Assembly: GCA_023128035.1 (NCBI GenBank)
Contig: JAGMES010000240.1
Location: 1 to 5,520, forward strand
Length of the DNA: 5,520 nt
Direction of reading: 5' to 3'
Origin: Halanaerobiales bacterium
GTDB lineage: Bacteria > Bacillota_F > Halanaerobiia > DY22613
Positions within the stretch are counted from its first letter, which is position 1; each line of letters opens with the position of its first letter. The notes beneath the pieces are model-generated. The model was given only the letters and a program-made list of their open reading frames with translations. It ran no database searches and was not told where the DNA came from. The position numbers were made by a program, and so were the translations under genes. Shown here one piece after another: positions 5,481-5,520 of this stretch.

Positions 5481-5520
5481 GTTTATTGCTTATTTTACAG
5501 CTCTAACGAGTAAAATATTA

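Overview
The window looks like part of the chromosome of a low-GC, strictly anaerobic, fermentative Firmicute of the clostridial or Halanaerobiales/Thermoanaerobacterales type. This rests on the AT-rich DNA, strong GAGG-type ribosome binding sites, two [FeFe] hydrogenases and a Firmicute-type Rex operator. The species cannot be named from the sequence.

Almost the whole window is one operon on the minus strand, read from right to left. A consensus vegetative promoter (TTGACA, 17 bp, TATAAT; 5452-5480) is followed directly by a perfect Rex operator, TTGTGAA-N4-TTCACAA (5433-5450), which covers the expected transcription start. Then come, in order: a small thioredoxin-like [2Fe-2S] ferredoxin (5113-5364); a sensory-type [FeFe] hydrogenase with a ferredoxin domain, an extra Fe-S motif and a PAS domain (3380-5116); a SpoIIE/PP2C-type phosphatase with an unassigned C-terminal domain (2235-3383); a second thioredoxin-like [2Fe-2S] protein (1972-2211); a group B-like [FeFe] hydrogenase rich in Fe-S clusters (450-1958); and an unrecognised 117-residue protein (107-460). 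Gaps between genes are 4-nt or 11-nt overlaps or at most 23 nt. A long AT-rich palindrome at 48-104 ends the operon and has terminator features in both directions. At the far left, 2-43 may be the tail of a convergent plus-strand gene.

The layout closely resembles the hfs operon described in Thermoanaerobacterium saccharolyticum, a four-gene operon with two [FeFe] hydrogenases, one of which (HfsB) carries a PAS domain. My reading is as follows. Rex senses NADH/NAD+ and derepresses the operon when NADH accumulates. The group B-like enzyme, which keeps the recognisable proton-path residues, would do the H2 chemistry. The PAS hydrogenase, whose proton path seems eroded, would sense H2 or redox state and signal through the phosphatase, whose gene overlaps its own. 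The two small [2Fe-2S] proteins would carry electrons. The phosphatase target, any opposing kinase and the HydEFG maturases are not in the window.
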